Origin: Nocardioides sp. TRM66260-LWL | Lineage (GTDB): Bacteria > Actinomycetota > Actinomycetes > Propionibacteriales > Nocardioidaceae | Assembly (NCBI RefSeq): GCF_020075545.1 | Contig: NZ_JAIQZK010000001.1 | Coordinates: forward strand, 434,001-498,000 | Length of the DNA stretch: 64,000 bases | Direction: 5' to 3' | In this document: in pieces, positions 17,592 to 26,949 of the stretch | How the letters are laid out: each line of letters begins with the position of its first letter | How positions within the stretch are numbered: the first letter of the stretch is position 1 | Notes under the pieces: model-generated | What the model saw: the letters and a program-made list of their open reading frames with translations, nothing else | Databases searched by the model: none | What the model was told of the DNA's origin: nothing | Program-made: the position numbers and the translations under genes

Positions 17592-18114
17592 CGCCCACGA
17601 CGTTGTGGTGGTCGCCCTCGATGCGGGTGACGAACCCGCCGCCGAGGCCGTCGACGGTGAACGCCCCCGCCACGTGCAGCGGCTCGCCGGTGGCGACGTA
17701 GGCCTCGATCTCGGCGTCGTCGATCTCGGCGAAGTGCACGGTGGTCGAGGCCGTGACGGCGGCGACCGCGTCGGCGTCGCCGCCCACGCGCAGGCAGTGC
17801 CCGGTGTGCAGCACGCCGCTGCGTCCGCGCATCCGGCGCCACCGCGCGACGGCGTCGTCGGCGTCGGCGGGCTTGCCGAGGGCCTCGCCGTCGAGCTCGA
17901 GCACGGAGTCGCAGCCGAGGACGAGCGTCCCGTCGGCGACCTGCGGGTGGACCGCGGCGCACTTCAGCCCGGCCAGCCGCAGCGCGAGCTCGGCCGGGGG
18001 CAGCCCGACGACCTGCGACTCGTCGACCCCCGAGACGATCACCTCGGGGTCGAGACCCGCGGCCCGGAGGGTGGCGAGGCGGGCGGGGGAGGCGGAGGCC
18101 AGCACGAACGTCAC
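17521..18114 (-). CDS. maf: Maf-like nucleotide pyrophosphatase
   Basis: A 197-residue Maf/Ham1-fold protein that hydrolyses nucleoside triphosphates (canonical dTTP/UTP or modified nucleotides) to monophosphates and is linked to house-cleaning and septum control. The N-terminal FVLASASPARLATLRAAGLD is the family signature. LGCDSVLELDGEALGKPADA follows, with the conserved Asp and the K-P pair, and the motif FTVDGLGGGFVTRIEGDHHNVVG forms the base-recognition and active-site loop. The GTG at 18114 was preferred over one nine bases upstream because a TAGGGT hexamer lies 7 nt before it. It overlaps convergent gtrA. Confidence 0.92.
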   Translation of the reverse strand: MTFVLASASPARLATLRAAGLDPEVIVSGVDESQVVGLPPAELALRLAGLKCAAVHPQVADGTLVLGCDSVLELDGEALGKPADADDAVARWRRMRGRSGVLHTGHCLRVGGDADAVAAVTASTTVHFAEIDDAEIEAYVATGEPLHVAGAFTVDGLGGGFVTRIEGDHHNVVGVSLPVLRDLVRRLGRSWPDLWAR

Positions 18115-18121
18115 GCGCGCC

Positions 18122-18127
18122 ACCCTA
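18122..18127 (-). promoter_or_regulatory. -10 element (TAGGGT) for maf, leaderless
   Basis: On the minus strand TAGGGT ends 7 nt before the chosen GTG of maf. This is the basis for preferring that start over the nearby upstream GTG, which lies inside the hexamer region. Confidence 0.5.
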
Positions 18128-18143
18128 CGGCCGCGCCCGCGGC

Positions 18144-19814
18144 TCAGAGCCGGGCGAGCGCGTCGGTGAGCGGGTCGAGGCCGAGCGCCCCGAGGTCGAG
18201 CGCGGCGGTGTGGAAGGCCTTGAGGTCGAATGCCGCGCCGTGGCGGGCGCGGGCGGCGTCGCGGGCCCCGAGCCAGATCCGCTCGCCGAGCTTGTAGGAC
18301 GGCGCCTGGCCGGGCCAGCCGAGGTAGCGGTTGACCTCGAAGCGCAGCGAGCCGTCGTCCATGCGCGAGTGCGCGCGCATGAACTCCAGCGCGAGGTCGG
18401 CGTCCCACCGCTCGCCGGGCCGCCAGCCGAACGGGTTGTCGCGCGGCACCTCCAGGCCCAGGTGCACGCCGATGTCGACGATCACCCGGGCGGCCCGGAA
18501 GCCCTGCATGTCGAGGAAGCCGAGGCGGTCGCCGGCGTCCTCGAAGTAGCCGAGGTCGTCCATCAGCCGCTCGGCGTAGAGCGCCCAGCCCTCGCCGTGG
18601 CCGCTGACCCAGCACAACAGCCGCTGCCAGCGGTTGAGCAGGTCGGCGCGGTGCACGGCCTGTGCGCACTGCAGGTGGTGCCCGGGCACGCCCTCGTGGA
18701 AGACGGTCGTCGTCTCGCGCCACGTGGAGTAGCGCTCGTGGTCGTCGGTGAAGGAGAACCACATGGTGCCCGGACGCGAGAAGTCGTCGGACGGCGGCAC
18801 GTACCAGGCGCCGCCGTCGTGCGTCGGCGCGACCCGGCAGCGCAGCGTGCGCAGGGGCTCGGCGATGTCGAAGTGCACGCCGTCGAAGGAGGCGAGGATC
18901 TCGTCGGAGCGCTGCTGCATCCAGTCCTGGAACGCCTCCCGGCTGCCGCAGTCGCGGGCGGGGTCGGCGTCGAGAGCCGCGACGGCGTCCTCGAGGCTGC
19001 CGCCGGGCACGATCCGACGCGCGGTCGCGCGCTGGTCGGCGTCGATCCGGGCGAGCTCCTCCCAGCCCCACGCGTAGGCCTCCTCGAGGTCGACGGTCGC
19101 GCCGAGGAAGTAGCGGGAGGCCAGCGCATAGGCGTCGCGGCCCACGCCGTCGACCTCGCGGCCGCGCGGCACGAGCTCGGTCTCGATCGTCCGGCCCAGC
19201 GCCGCGAAGGCCTCGGACGCGCGCGCCGCGGCGCGCTCGAGCGCCGGACGCTGCGCGTCGGGGCCGTCGGCGACCAGCGTGGCGAAGTAGTCGCCGGCCC
19301 GCCCCTCCTGGCCGGTCCAGCCGCGCAGCTGGCGGGCGACCTCGACGTACTGCCGGCGGGCGGACACGCGTCCGGCGGCCGCCTCCTCGCGCAGGGTGCG
19401 CTCGAGCCCCGCGAGCGCGTCCGGGACGGCCGCCAGACGGGCGCCGATCGCCTCCCAGTCCTCGGCCGTGCCGGTCGGCATGACGTCGAAGACCTCCCGC
19501 ACCGCGTGGGCGTGGCTGCTGATGACCGACATCTCGCTGCGATCGACGCCGGCGTCGGTGCGCTCGACGACCAGGCCGACCCGCTCCAGGAACGCCTCCC
19601 GGGCGACGGCCTCGCGCTCGTCGGCGGGGGTCAGGGCGCGGACGTCGGCCAGCGCGCGTCGGTGCAGCTCGTCCCGGGCGTCGAAGCCGTCGGGGGAGAG
19701 GTCGGGCAGGGCGTGCTCGTGGCCCGGGACCCCGATCTGGGTGGCGGTCAGCGGGTCGAGGGCGGCGAGCTCCTCGACATAGCGGTCGGTGCGGGCGTCC
19801 ACGAGTCGCGTCAT
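18144..19814 (-). CDS. DUF885 family protein (putative zinc metallopeptidase)
   Basis: A 556-residue protein matching DUF885, a widespread bacterial family with metallopeptidase-like motifs. The key stretch is TTVFHEGVPGHHLQCAQAVH (about residues 361-380), equivalent to the HE-GxPGHHLQ zinc site of the family. Other family hallmarks are PGTMWFSFTD and SGHGEGWALYAERLMDDLGYF. No signal peptide is present, so it is probably cytoplasmic. The substrate is unknown; relatives act like dipeptidyl carboxypeptidases. The ATG lies 8 nt downstream of a TAGGGT hexamer. It is transcribed toward maf with a 29-bp gap, perhaps co-transcribed despite maf's own -10. Confidence 0.88.
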   Translation of the reverse strand: MTRLVDARTDRYVEELAALDPLTATQIGVPGHEHALPDLSPDGFDARDELHRRALADVRALTPADEREAVAREAFLERVGLVVERTDAGVDRSEMSVISSHAHAVREVFDVMPTGTAEDWEAIGARLAAVPDALAGLERTLREEAAAGRVSARRQYVEVARQLRGWTGQEGRAGDYFATLVADGPDAQRPALERAAARASEAFAALGRTIETELVPRGREVDGVGRDAYALASRYFLGATVDLEEAYAWGWEELARIDADQRATARRIVPGGSLEDAVAALDADPARDCGSREAFQDWMQQRSDEILASFDGVHFDIAEPLRTLRCRVAPTHDGGAWYVPPSDDFSRPGTMWFSFTDDHERYSTWRETTTVFHEGVPGHHLQCAQAVHRADLLNRWQRLLCWVSGHGEGWALYAERLMDDLGYFEDAGDRLGFLDMQGFRAARVIVDIGVHLGLEVPRDNPFGWRPGERWDADLALEFMRAHSRMDDGSLRFEVNRYLGWPGQAPSYKLGERIWLGARDAARARHGAAFDLKAFHTAALDLGALGLDPLTDALARL

Positions 19815-19822
19815 GCCGCCCG

Positions 19823-19828
19823 ACCCTA
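19823..19828 (-). promoter_or_regulatory. -10 element (TAGGGT), leaderless
   Basis: On the minus strand TAGGGT ends 8 nt before the ATG of the DUF885 gene, consistent with a leaderless or near-leaderless transcript. Confidence 0.45.
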
Positions 19829-19905
19829 CGCGCGACCGCGGCGCGGACCCCGCCGGCCCGGGTGGGTCGGGGGATCCGCGCCGCGCGGTGTCGGTCGGGC
19901 TCGGC

Positions 19906-20157
19906 TCAGCGGGGCAGGCCCGAGGCGCGCCACGCGCCCGGACCCGAGCCGTGGGCGCCGCGCAGGCGTCGGGCCGGGGCGGCCCACTGCGAGCGGGGCG
20001 CGGGCGCCGGGGCGGCGCCGGAGCCGAGCGCGGAGAGCACCGCGACGATGGCGGCGATCTCCTCCGGCGTCGCGTCGGGGTTGACGACCCGCAGCAGCGG
20101 CGCCGCCGGCGCTGCAGCCTCGGCGGCCTCGGCGGGTGCCTGCTCCTCGCCGCTCAC
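19906..20157 (-). CDS. accE: Acyl-CoA carboxylase epsilon subunit
   Basis: An 83-residue protein directly downstream of the carboxyltransferase gene. An Ala/Glu-rich leader precedes the AccE core [23 protein letters not shown]. The protein ends with the actinobacterial signature [12 protein letters not shown] and [12 protein letters not shown]. AccE/PccE binds the AccD beta subunit and stabilises the alpha-beta complex in actinomycetes; it has no catalytic site. The GTG start shares GTGA with the stop of the beta-subunit gene, which fits stoichiometric co-expression. Confidence 0.92.
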   Translation of the reverse strand: MSGEEQAPAEAAEAAAPAAPLLRVVNPDATPEEIAAIVAVLSALGSGAAPAPAPRSQWAAPARRLRGAHGSGPGAWRASGLPR

Positions 20158-21773
20158 AGCGGGATGTTCCCGTGCTTCTTCGGCGGCAGGGTCTCGCGCT
20201 TGGTGCGCAGCAGCCGCAGGGCCTTGACCACCTCGGCGCGGGTCTGCGAGGGCATGATCACGCCGTCGACGTAGCCGCGCTCGGCCGCCACGTACGGGTT
20301 GGCCAGCGTGGTCTCGTACTCGTCGATCAGCTCGGCCCGCTTGGCCTCGACGTCGCCGCCGTCGGCCTCGACCTGCGCCAGCGTGCGGCGGTGGACGATG
20401 TTGGCCGCGCCCTGGGCGCCCATCACGGCGATCTGCGCGGTCGGCCAGGCCAGGTTGATGTCGGCGCCGAGGTGCTTGGAGCCCATGACGTCGTACGCGC
20501 CGCCGTAGGCCTTGCGGGTGATCACGGTGACCAGCGGGACGGTGGCCTCTGCGTAGGCGTAGATCAGCTTGGCGCCGCGGCGGATGATGCCGGTGTGCTC
20601 CTGGTCGACGCCGGGGAGGAAGCCCGGGACGTCGACGAAGGTGAGCACCGGGATGTTGAAGGCGTCGCAGAACCGGACGAACCGGGCCGCCTTCTCGGAG
20701 GCGTCGATGTCGAGCGTGCCGGCGAACTGCATCGGCTGGTTGGCGACCACGCCGACCGGCCGGCCCTCGACCCGGCCGTAGCCGACGATCAGGTTCGGCG
20801 CGAACAGCGCCTGGACCTCGAGGAAGTCGCCGTCGTCGAGGATCGAGGTGATCACGTCGTGCATGTCGTAGGGCTGGTTGGGGCTGTCGGGGATCAGCGT
20901 GTCCAGCGCGAGGTCGGCGTCGGTGACCGTCAGGTCGGCCGGCTCGTCGTACACAGGCGCGTCGTCGAGGTTGTTCTGCGGCAGGAACGAGAGCAGCGCC
21001 TTGACGTACTCCAGCGCGTCGTCCTCGTCGGTGGCCATGTAGTGCGCGTTGCCCGACTTGGTGTTGTGGGTGCGCGCGCCGCCGAGCTCCTCCATCGAGA
21101 CGTCCTCGCCGGTGACCGTCTTGATGACGTCGGGGCCGGTGATGAACATCGCGGAGGTCTGGTCGACCATGATCGTGAAGTCGGTGACCGCGGGGGAGTA
21201 CACGTGGCCGCCGGCGCAGTTGCCCATGATCAGGCTGATCTGCGGGATCACGCCGGAGGCGTGCACGTTGCGGGTGAAGATCTCGCCGTAGAGGCCCAGC
21301 GAGACGACGCCCTCCTGGATGCGGGCGCCGGCGCCCTCGTTGATGCCGATGATCGGGCAGCCGGTCTTGATCGCGAGATCCATGACCTTGACGATCTTCT
21401 CGCCGTAGACCTCGCCCAGCGAGCCGCCGAAGACGGTGAAGTCCTGGGAGAACACGCAGACCTGGCGGCCGTCGATCGTGCCGTAGCCGGTGATCACGCC
21501 GTCGCCGTAGGGGCGGGTGCGCTCGAGGCCGAACGCGGTGGAGCGGTGGCGCGCGAACTCGTCGAGCTCGACGAAGGAGCCCTCGTCGAAGAGCAGCTCG
21601 ATGCGCTCGCGGGCGGTCTTGCGGCCCTTCGCGTGCTGCTTCTCCTGCGCCTTCGCCGCCGGGGCGTGGACGGCCTCGTCGGTGCGCCGCACCAGGTCGG
21701 CGAGCTTGCCGGCCGTGGTGTGGACGTCGATGTCGGCCGGGACGTCGGTGCCTTCGCCGGGCAGTGCGCTCAC
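20154..21773 (-). CDS. accD: Acyl-CoA (propionyl-CoA) carboxylase beta subunit
   Basis: A 539-residue carboxyltransferase of the AccD/PccB type, similar in length to AccD5. Features include [15 protein letters not shown] at the N terminus, the acyl-CoA oxyanion regions [10 protein letters not shown] and [20 protein letters not shown], and the C-terminal [20 protein letters not shown]. With the biotinylated alpha subunit and AccE it makes methylmalonyl- or malonyl-CoA. The GTG start follows GCGAGGAGA at good spacing. It ends by overlapping accE (GTGA) and is divergent from birA. The propionyl preference is inferred from resemblance to AccD5; the specificity-determining residue was not assigned. 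Confidence 0.95.
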   Translation of the reverse strand: MSALPGEGTDVPADIDVHTTAGKLADLVRRTDEAVHAPAAKAQEKQHAKGRKTARERIELLFDEGSFVELDEFARHRSTAFGLERTRPYGDGVITGYGTIDGRQVCVFSQDFTVFGGSLGEVYGEKIVKVMDLAIKTGCPIIGINEGAGARIQEGVVSLGLYGEIFTRNVHASGVIPQISLIMGNCAGGHVYSPAVTDFTIMVDQTSAMFITGPDVIKTVTGEDVSMEELGGARTHNTKSGNAHYMATDEDDALEYVKALLSFLPQNNLDDAPVYDEPADLTVTDADLALDTLIPDSPNQPYDMHDVITSILDDGDFLEVQALFAPNLIVGYGRVEGRPVGVVANQPMQFAGTLDIDASEKAARFVRFCDAFNIPVLTFVDVPGFLPGVDQEHTGIIRRGAKLIYAYAEATVPLVTVITRKAYGGAYDVMGSKHLGADINLAWPTAQIAVMGAQGAANIVHRRTLAQVEADGGDVEAKRAELIDEYETTLANPYVAAERGYVDGVIMPSQTRAEVVKALRLLRTKRETLPPKKHGNIPL

Positions 21774-21864
21774 CGTGTGCTCTCCTCGCGGTGTGGACGG
21801 AAGTGACGGGCCGCGGCCCGCACGGTGTGTCGCCGGGCCTCGGACGTGCGTCAATGTAGTGCCC

Positions 21865-22704
21865 GTGACCGACGACGCGGCCCAGCGCCCATTCCTCGAC
21901 GTCCCGCGGCTCGCCGCCCACCGCATCGAGGTGGTCGCCGAGACCGGCTCGACCAACGCCCTGGCCGCCGAGCGGGCCCGCGAGGGGGCCCCGGACGGCG
22001 CCGTCGTCGTGGCCGAGCACCAGACCGCCGGCCGCGGTCGGCTCGACCGACGCTGGGAGGCACCGGCCGGCGCGGCGCTGACCCTCTCGGTCGTCCTGCG
22101 GCCCGACGTCCCGCCCGCCCGCTGGCCCTGGCTGCCCCTGCTGGCGGGCGTCGCGGTGGTCGAGACGCTCGCCGAGCACGGCTTCGCCGCCCGGCTGAAG
22201 TGGCCCAACGACGTGCTGCTGGGCGCCGAGGAGCGCAAGGTCGCCGGGCTGCTCGTCGAGCGGGTCGAGACGCCCGGCGGCCCGACCGCCGTCGTCGGCA
22301 TCGGCCTCAACGTCTCCCTCACCGCCGACGAGCTGCCCGTCCCGACCGCGACCTCGCTGGCGCTGGCGCGGCCCGGGGAGCCCGCGCCCGACCGCGAGGC
22401 CCTGCTGCTGGCGCTGGTCGCCCGGCTGCGCACCCGGCACGCGTCGTGGCGGGTCGGAGGCGCCGCGGCCGACGCGCTGCGGCAGGAGTACCGCGAGGCC
22501 TGCGCGACGCTCGGCCGCCCCGTGCGGGTCGAGATGCCCGGCGACCGGACGCTGCAGGGCACGGCGGTCGACGTCGACGCCGACGGGCGCCTCGTGCTCG
22601 ACGACGGCCTGACCCGGCACCCCGTCGGGGCCGGCGACGTCGTCCACGTGCGTGCGGCCGACGATGCCGGCTCGCCTGCGGCGCAGCGGCCCGGGGTGGG
22701 ATGA
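21865..22704 (+). CDS. birA: Biotin-[acetyl-CoA-carboxylase] ligase (monofunctional BirA)
   Basis: A 279-residue biotin protein ligase that makes biotinyl-5'-AMP and attaches biotin to carrier-domain lysines. Motifs seen are [17 protein letters not shown] (substrate loop), [17 protein letters not shown] (the GRGR biotinyl-AMP loop) and LKWPNDVLL followed by KVAGLLVE. There is no N-terminal helix-turn-helix, so it is a group I, non-repressor enzyme. Its targets in this window are Pyc and AccA. The second of two close GTG codons (21859 or 21865) was taken because CAATGT, a near-TANNNT element, lies 7 nt before it; the two differ by two residues. It is divergent from accD. Confidence 0.93.
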   Translation: MTDDAAQRPFLDVPRLAAHRIEVVAETGSTNALAAERAREGAPDGAVVVAEHQTAGRGRLDRRWEAPAGAALTLSVVLRPDVPPARWPWLPLLAGVAVVETLAEHGFAARLKWPNDVLLGAEERKVAGLLVERVETPGGPTAVVGIGLNVSLTADELPVPTATSLALARPGEPAPDREALLLALVARLRTRHASWRVGGAAADALRQEYREACATLGRPVRVEMPGDRTLQGTAVDVDADGRLVLDDGLTRHPVGAGDVVHVRAADDAGSPAAQRPGVG

Positions 22705-22711
22705 TCCGGCC

Positions 22712-23224
22712 GTGGCCATCGAGAAGCACCTCGCCCAGGGCGAGACGATCGTCGTGCGCACGCGCACGCACAGCAAGGCGCTCATCCTCCCGCTGATCAC
22801 CCTCGTGGTGCTGCTCGCGATCGGCGCGGCCGTGCAGGTCTACGTCGACGTGCGGTACGTGCCGCTCGCGGTCTGGATCCTGCTCGCCGTGGCGGCGCTC
22901 TGGTACGTGCTGCGGCCGTGGCTGGTGTGGTTCAGCGCCGTGTACGCCTTCACCGACCGACGCGTGATCACCCGCACCGGCGTCCTGACCCGCCGCGGCC
23001 ACGACATCCCGCTCTCGCGGATCAGCGACGTGCAGATCGAGCAGCAGCTGCTCGACCGCATGCTCGGCTGCGGCACCCTGATCATCAGCGACGCCAGCGA
23101 GTCGGCCCCGCCGACGCTGCCCGACGTCCCGCACGTCGAGGACGTCCAGCGCCGGCTCAACGACCTGCTCCACACGGTGCACGGCGGCGGGCCGGCTCAC
23201 GCCGGACGCGACGAGGGCGCCTGA
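22712..23224 (+). CDS. PH-domain (bPH2/DUF304) membrane protein
   Basis: A 170-residue protein with two adjacent hydrophobic segments (about 25-50 and 54-75), then a bacterial PH-like domain. The bPH2 hallmarks are [19 protein letters not shown] and [20 protein letters not shown] with [12 protein letters not shown]. The function of these small membrane proteins is unknown. As recalled, an orthologue (Rv3278c) lies next to birA in mycobacteria. The GTG begins 7 nt after the birA stop, so the two are likely co-transcribed. The Arg/Gly tail after DLLHTVHGG is not conserved-looking. Confidence 0.85.
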   Translation: MAIEKHLAQGETIVVRTRTHSKALILPLITLVVLLAIGAAVQVYVDVRYVPLAVWILLAVAALWYVLRPWLVWFSAVYAFTDRRVITRTGVLTRRGHDIPLSRISDVQIEQQLLDRMLGCGTLIISDASESAPPTLPDVPHVEDVQRRLNDLLHTVHGGGPAHAGRDEGA

Positions 23225-23227
23225 GCG

Positions 23228-24223
23228 GTGGCCTCCGACGGCGAAGCCCACGTGCCCGGGCCGGGCGACCTCGAACGGGCGATCCTCGGCGCCGAGGCCG
23301 TGCTCACCTCCGAGGAGGTCGCCGAGATCGCCGGCCTGGCCCCGGAGCAGTTCCGCCGGGTCTGGCGCTCGCTGGGCTTCCCGGAGTTCCCGCCGGGGGA
23401 GTCGGGCTTCACCGGCGCCGACGCCGACGCCGCGCGCCTGCTGCTCGGGGTCACCGACAGCGGCCTCATCGACTTCGACGTCGCGGTGAACCTGACGCGG
23501 GCCGTCGGGCAGACGATGGCGCGGCTGGCCGACTGGGAGGTCACCGCCCTGCTCCAGCAGGTCGAGGAGCTCAGCGCGCCCGACTCCGCGGTCGAGGACC
23601 GCATCGACACCGCCATCTCGGTGGTGCGCGAGCTGAACAAGCCCTTCGAGGGCCTCCTGGTCTACGCCTGGCGACGCCACCTGGCCGCCGCCGCGGCGCG
23701 GATGGAGGCGCTGCGCGCCAGCGAGGAGGACCTCCACACCGCCGAGGTCACCGTCGGGTTCGCCGACATCGTGGGGTTCACCGCGCTGTCGAACACCCTC
23801 ACCCAGGAGCGCATCGGCGACCTGGTCGAGCTCTTCGAGATGCGCTGCGCCGACGTCGTGGCCACCCAGCGGGGCCGGATCATCAAGAGCATCGGCGACT
23901 CCGTGCTCTTCGTGAACGACGATCCCGTGCAGGCCTACGACACCGCCGAGGGCATCATCACCGTGGTCGGTCGCGACCCGCGCATGCCCGACGTGCGCGT
24001 CGGCCTGGCCAGCGGCGCCGTCGTCCAGCGACTGGGCGACGTCTTCGGCCCGCCGGTCAACCTGGCGTCGCGGCTCACCAACGTCGCGCGTCGCAACCGC
24101 ATCATCATCGACGCTGGCACGGCCGAGCTGCTGCCCTCCGACGAGTTCGAGACCCGCCGTCTGCCGGCGCGTCCGGTGCGGGGGTTCGGGCTGGTCGAGC
24201 CGGTCGCCGTCCGACGTCGCTGA
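23228..24223 (+). CDS. Class III adenylate/guanylate cyclase
   Basis: A 331-residue soluble cyclase. An N-terminal segment (about 1-165) with a MerR-like or regulatory helical fold (TSEEVAEIAGLAPEQFRRVW) precedes the class III catalytic domain. The domain has VGFADIVGFTALSN with the first metal Asp, IIKSIGDSVLFV with the purine-selecting Lys and second metal Asp, and GDVFGPPVNLASRLTNVARR with the transition-state Asn and Arg. With all these present it should be active, most likely making cAMP. It starts four bases after the PH-domain gene, hence is in the birA operon. The N-terminal domain resembles those of mycobacterial pH-sensing cyclases only in layout, so the signal is unknown. Confidence 0.9.
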   Translation: MASDGEAHVPGPGDLERAILGAEAVLTSEEVAEIAGLAPEQFRRVWRSLGFPEFPPGESGFTGADADAARLLLGVTDSGLIDFDVAVNLTRAVGQTMARLADWEVTALLQQVEELSAPDSAVEDRIDTAISVVRELNKPFEGLLVYAWRRHLAAAAARMEALRASEEDLHTAEVTVGFADIVGFTALSNTLTQERIGDLVELFEMRCADVVATQRGRIIKSIGDSVLFVNDDPVQAYDTAEGIITVVGRDPRMPDVRVGLASGAVVQRLGDVFGPPVNLASRLTNVARRNRIIIDAGTAELLPSDEFETRRLPARPVRGFGLVEPVAVRRR

Positions 24224-24282
24224 GCCCCGCCGCCCTCTCCGCCGGGGGAGTGACGAGCCGGCTCGCGAGGCTGGCAGGAAGA

Positions 24283-24293
24283 TGTCAGTGACA
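24283..24293. promoter_or_regulatory. Perfect palindrome TGTCA-G-TGACA, candidate operator
   Basis: An 11-bp perfect inverted repeat lies about 40 bp upstream of the -10 hexamer of the stand-alone winged-helix gene, in an unusually AT-containing stretch. It could be an operator for that protein or another regulator. Function is inferred from position only. Confidence 0.35.
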
Positions 24294-24331
24294 CCTTCTT
24301 TCATTTCCCGGTGCGACGGGCGCCGATTCCG

Positions 24332-24337
24332 TAAGGT
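24332..24337 (+). promoter_or_regulatory. -10 element (TAAGGT), leaderless
   Basis: TAAGGT ends 7 nt before the GTG at 24345. This decides the start of the winged-helix gene against an ATG 63 bases further upstream, which would place the promoter inside the coding region. Confidence 0.5.
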
Positions 24338-24344
24338 CGGCTGC

Positions 24345-24689
24345 GTGATCGAGGTCCAGGGCATTCGCGTCGACCCCGCCACCCGCCGGGTCTGGCAGGG
24401 GGACGAGCAGCTCACGCTCTCCCGCAAGGAGTTCGACCTGCTGCACCTGCTGATCAGCCGGGCCGGCACGGTCGTGACCCGCGAGGAGCTCATGCGCGAG
24501 GTCTGGCACACCAGCTTCTGGACGTCCTCGAAGACCATCGACGTCCACCTCGGCTGGGTGCGCCGCAAGCTCGGCGACGACCCGCGCCGTCCGCACCTGA
24601 TCACCACCCTGCGGGGTCGGGGCCTGCGCTTCGAGCTCGAGCACCCGGCGCAGGCGCGCGAGCACCTCGACGCCGCGGTCGCCGGCTGA
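24345..24689 (+). CDS. Stand-alone OmpR/PhoB-type winged-helix DNA-binding protein
   Basis: A 114-residue protein consisting only of the OmpR-family effector domain. It begins IEVQGIRVDPATRRVWQG (the beta-platform) and continues LTLSRKEFDLLHLLISRAG. The recognition region is TREELMREVWH, then KTIDVHLGWVRRKLGDD and the wing ITTLRGRGLRFE. A receiver domain with phospho-acceptor Asp is absent, and no histidine kinase gene is nearby, so it is an orphan regulator. The GTG is set by the TAAGGT hexamer 7 nt upstream. An 11-bp palindrome upstream may be its own operator. It lies between the cyclase and purK on the same strand. Confidence 0.85.
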   Translation: MIEVQGIRVDPATRRVWQGDEQLTLSRKEFDLLHLLISRAGTVVTREELMREVWHTSFWTSSKTIDVHLGWVRRKLGDDPRRPHLITTLRGRGLRFELEHPAQAREHLDAAVAG

Positions 24690-24741
24690 GCCGCGCCGCC
24701 CACGTCCGTCCCGCCGGTCGGGAGGGCCTCGCGCCGGCCAC

Positions 24742-24747
24742 TAGGGT
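24742..24747 (+). promoter_or_regulatory. -10 element (TAGGGT) for purK, leaderless
   Basis: TAGGGT ends 6 nt before the GTG at 24754. The alternative GTG at 24748 directly abuts the hexamer and is therefore disfavoured. Confidence 0.5.
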
Positions 24748-24753
24748 GTGCGC

Positions 24754-25914
24754 GTGTCTGAGCCCGCACCTCTCGTCGCGATCATCGGCGGCGGCCAGCT
24801 GGCCCGCATGCTCGCCGAGCCGGCCGCGGCCCTCGGCGTCCCGCTGCGGCTGCTCGCCGAGGCGCCCGGCGTCAGCGCCGCGCAGGTGATCGTCGACCAG
24901 CGCGTCGGCGACCATCGCGACCTCGCCGACCTGCGCGCGATCACCGCCGGCGCCGCCGTCGTCACCTTCGACCACGAGCACGTGCCCACCGAGCACCTGC
25001 GGACGCTGGAGTCCGACGGCGTCGCTGTCCGGCCCGGCCCGGACGCGCTGGTCCATGCCCAGGACAAGGCCCTGATGCGCGAGCGGCTCACCGCGCTCGG
25101 CGTCCCGTGCCCCCGCCACGCGGTCGTCGCGACGCCCCACGACGTCGTCGCCTTCGGGCTGCCGTGCGTGCTCAAGACCACCCGCGGTGGCTACGACGGC
25201 AAGGGCGTGTGGTTCGTGCGCTCGACGGCCGACCTCGAGGAGCCCCTCGCCGCGGCCGCGGCGTCGGGGGTCGCGCTGCTGGCCGAGGAGCTCGTCGACT
25301 TCCGCCGCGAGCTCTCCGCGCTGGTCGCCCGCTCGCCCAGCGGTCAGGCCGCCGCCTACCCGGTCGTGGCCACCGAGCAGCGCGACGGCATCTGCCACGA
25401 GGTGATCGCCCCGGCGCCCGACCTCGACCCCGAGCTGGCCACCGAGGCGCAGCGCATCGCCCTGCAGATCGCCGGCGAGCTCGGCGTCACCGGGGTGCTC
25501 GCGGTCGAGATGTTCGAGACCCGCGATGGCCGGCTGCTGGTCAACGAGCTCGCGATGCGCCCGCACAACACCGGCCACTGGACCCAGGACGGCGCCGTCA
25601 CCTCGCAGTTCGAGAACCACCTGCGCGCGGTGCTCGACCTGCCGCTGGGCTCGCCGGCGCCGCGGGAGCCGTGGACCGTCATGGTGAACATCCTGGGCGG
25701 GCCGCACGAGCAGGTCGGACGCCTCTTCGACGGCTACCCGCACGCCATGGCCCGCGATCCGCGGCTGCGCGTGCACCTGTACGGCAAGGAGCTGCGTCCG
25801 GGCCGCAAGGTGGGCCACGTCAACGCCTACGGCGACGACCTCGAGGACTGCCTGGAGCGGGCGCGGCACGCCGCCGCCTGGTTCCGCGGCGACCTCGGCA
25901 ACGAGAGCGAGTGA
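24754..25914 (+). CDS. purK: N5-carboxyaminoimidazole ribonucleotide synthase
   Basis: A 386-residue ATP-grasp enzyme converting AIR, ATP and bicarbonate to N5-CAIR in purine synthesis. Recognisable features are [15 protein letters not shown] at the N terminus, [13 protein letters not shown] (the ATP-grasp small loop) and [27 protein letters not shown] with the metal Glu and Asn near 270. The product feeds PurE, encoded one base downstream. Length and domain order are normal. The start at the second GTG is preferred because of the TAGGGT -10 hexamer 6 nt upstream. Confidence 0.96.
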   Translation: MSEPAPLVAIIGGGQLARMLAEPAAALGVPLRLLAEAPGVSAAQVIVDQRVGDHRDLADLRAITAGAAVVTFDHEHVPTEHLRTLESDGVAVRPGPDALVHAQDKALMRERLTALGVPCPRHAVVATPHDVVAFGLPCVLKTTRGGYDGKGVWFVRSTADLEEPLAAAAASGVALLAEELVDFRRELSALVARSPSGQAAAYPVVATEQRDGICHEVIAPAPDLDPELATEAQRIALQIAGELGVTGVLAVEMFETRDGRLLVNELAMRPHNTGHWTQDGAVTSQFENHLRAVLDLPLGSPAPREPWTVMVNILGGPHEQVGRLFDGYPHAMARDPRLRVHLYGKELRPGRKVGHVNAYGDDLEDCLERARHAAAWFRGDLGNESE

Positions 25915-25915
25915 G

Positions 25916-26440
25916 ATGAGCGAGCAGGCCGCCCCGCGCGTGGGCGTCGTCATGGGATCCGACTCCGACTGGCCGGTCATGCGCGCCGCCGTCGAGGCGC
26001 TGGAGGAGTTCGGCATCGCCGCCGAGGCCGACGTCGTCTCCGCGCACCGGATGCCGCAGGAGATGATCGACTACGGCCGGGACGCCGCGGGCCGGGGCCT
26101 GCAGGTCGTCATCGCCGGCGCCGGCGGCGCCGCCCACCTGCCGGGCATGCTCGCCGCCGTCACGCCGCTGCCGGTGATCGGCGTGCCGGTGCCGCTCAAG
26201 CACCTCGACGGCATGGACTCGCTGCTCTCGATCGTCCAGATGCCCGCCGGCGCGCCGGTGGCGACGGTGTCGATCGGCAACGCCCGCAACGCCGGCCTCC
26301 TGGCGGTGCGGATCCTCGCCGCCACCGACCCCGCCCTGCAGGAGCGGATCGTGGCGTTCCAGGCCGAGCTGCGCGACACCGCGCACGCCAAGGGCGAGAC
26401 CGTCCGCGCCGCTCAGGCGCCCCGCCGCGTCGGCTTCTGA
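25916..26440 (+). CDS. purE: N5-carboxyaminoimidazole ribonucleotide mutase
   Basis: A 174-residue class I PurE, which rearranges N5-CAIR to CAIR. The N-terminal [20 protein letters not shown] carries the GSDSD phosphate-binding motif. The catalytic His lies in [11 protein letters not shown], and [20 protein letters not shown] forms the conserved loop. The ATG begins two bases after the purK stop, so the pair are certainly co-transcribed. The last dozen residues are a short variable tail. Confidence 0.97.
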   Translation: MSEQAAPRVGVVMGSDSDWPVMRAAVEALEEFGIAAEADVVSAHRMPQEMIDYGRDAAGRGLQVVIAGAGGAAHLPGMLAAVTPLPVIGVPVPLKHLDGMDSLLSIVQMPAGAPVATVSIGNARNAGLLAVRILAATDPALQERIVAFQAELRDTAHAKGETVRAAQAPRRVGF

Positions 26441-26452
26441 GGGGCGCTCCCC

Positions 26453-26887
26453 TCAGCGGCGCTCGCGCGCGGCCCACTCCAGGGCGGGGCAGGCGTCCAT
26501 GACCATCGCCAGGCCCGCCTCGGTGGTGCGCTCGAAGGCGTCCTCGTCCAGCACGCCGAGCTGCAGCCAGACGGCCTTGGCGCCGATGGCCACCGCCTCG
26601 TCGGCGATCGCGCCGGCGGCCGAGGAGCGTCGGAACACGTCGACGACGTCGACCGGGAACGGGATGTCCGACAGGCTCGCGTAGCCCTGCTCGCCGAGCA
26701 CCGTGGGCGCGTCCGGGTGCACCGGGACGATCCGCTTGCCGCGGCGCTGCAGCAGGCCGGCGATGGTGTAGGCGTCGCGGCCCTTGTCGCCGGAGAGGCC
26801 GACGACGGCCCACGTGTCGAGGTCGCCGAGGAGGTGGTCGATGACGGCGGGGTCCTGCCAGGGGACGGCGGGCGGCGAGACGGTCAC
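26453..26887 (-). CDS. CoA-binding (Rossmann-fold, YccU-type) protein
   Basis: A 144-residue protein of the CoA-binding domain family related to the N-terminal part of succinyl-CoA synthetase alpha. Motifs include TWAVVGLSGDKGRDAY (nucleotide loop), GKRIVPVHPDAP and PFPVDVVDVFRRSS, followed by AVWLQLGVLDEDAF. Members bind CoA but have no assigned reaction. The GTG was chosen from a TACCGT hexamer 6 nt upstream; the sequence before it is not conserved-looking. The gene faces away from the acyl-CoA dehydrogenase, sharing a 95-bp divergent promoter region with a palindrome. Confidence 0.88.
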   Translation of the reverse strand: MTVSPPAVPWQDPAVIDHLLGDLDTWAVVGLSGDKGRDAYTIAGLLQRRGKRIVPVHPDAPTVLGEQGYASLSDIPFPVDVVDVFRRSSAAGAIADEAVAIGAKAVWLQLGVLDEDAFERTTEAGLAMVMDACPALEWAARERR

Positions 26888-26893
26888 CCCGCC

Positions 26894-26899
26894 ACGGTA
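26894..26899 (-). promoter_or_regulatory. -10 element (TACCGT), leaderless
   Basis: On the minus strand TACCGT ends 6 nt before the GTG of the CoA-binding protein gene at 26887. Confidence 0.45.
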
Positions 26900-26949
26900 G
26901 CCCCGGAGGCGTCCGGCGCCTGAGTGCGGCTCCGAGGACACCCGCTGGG

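Noticed and set aside
21781..21864. Riboswitch or BirA operator in the accD-birA gap
   Set aside because: The gap is short, BirA lacks a DNA-binding domain, and no structured element or palindrome was seen.
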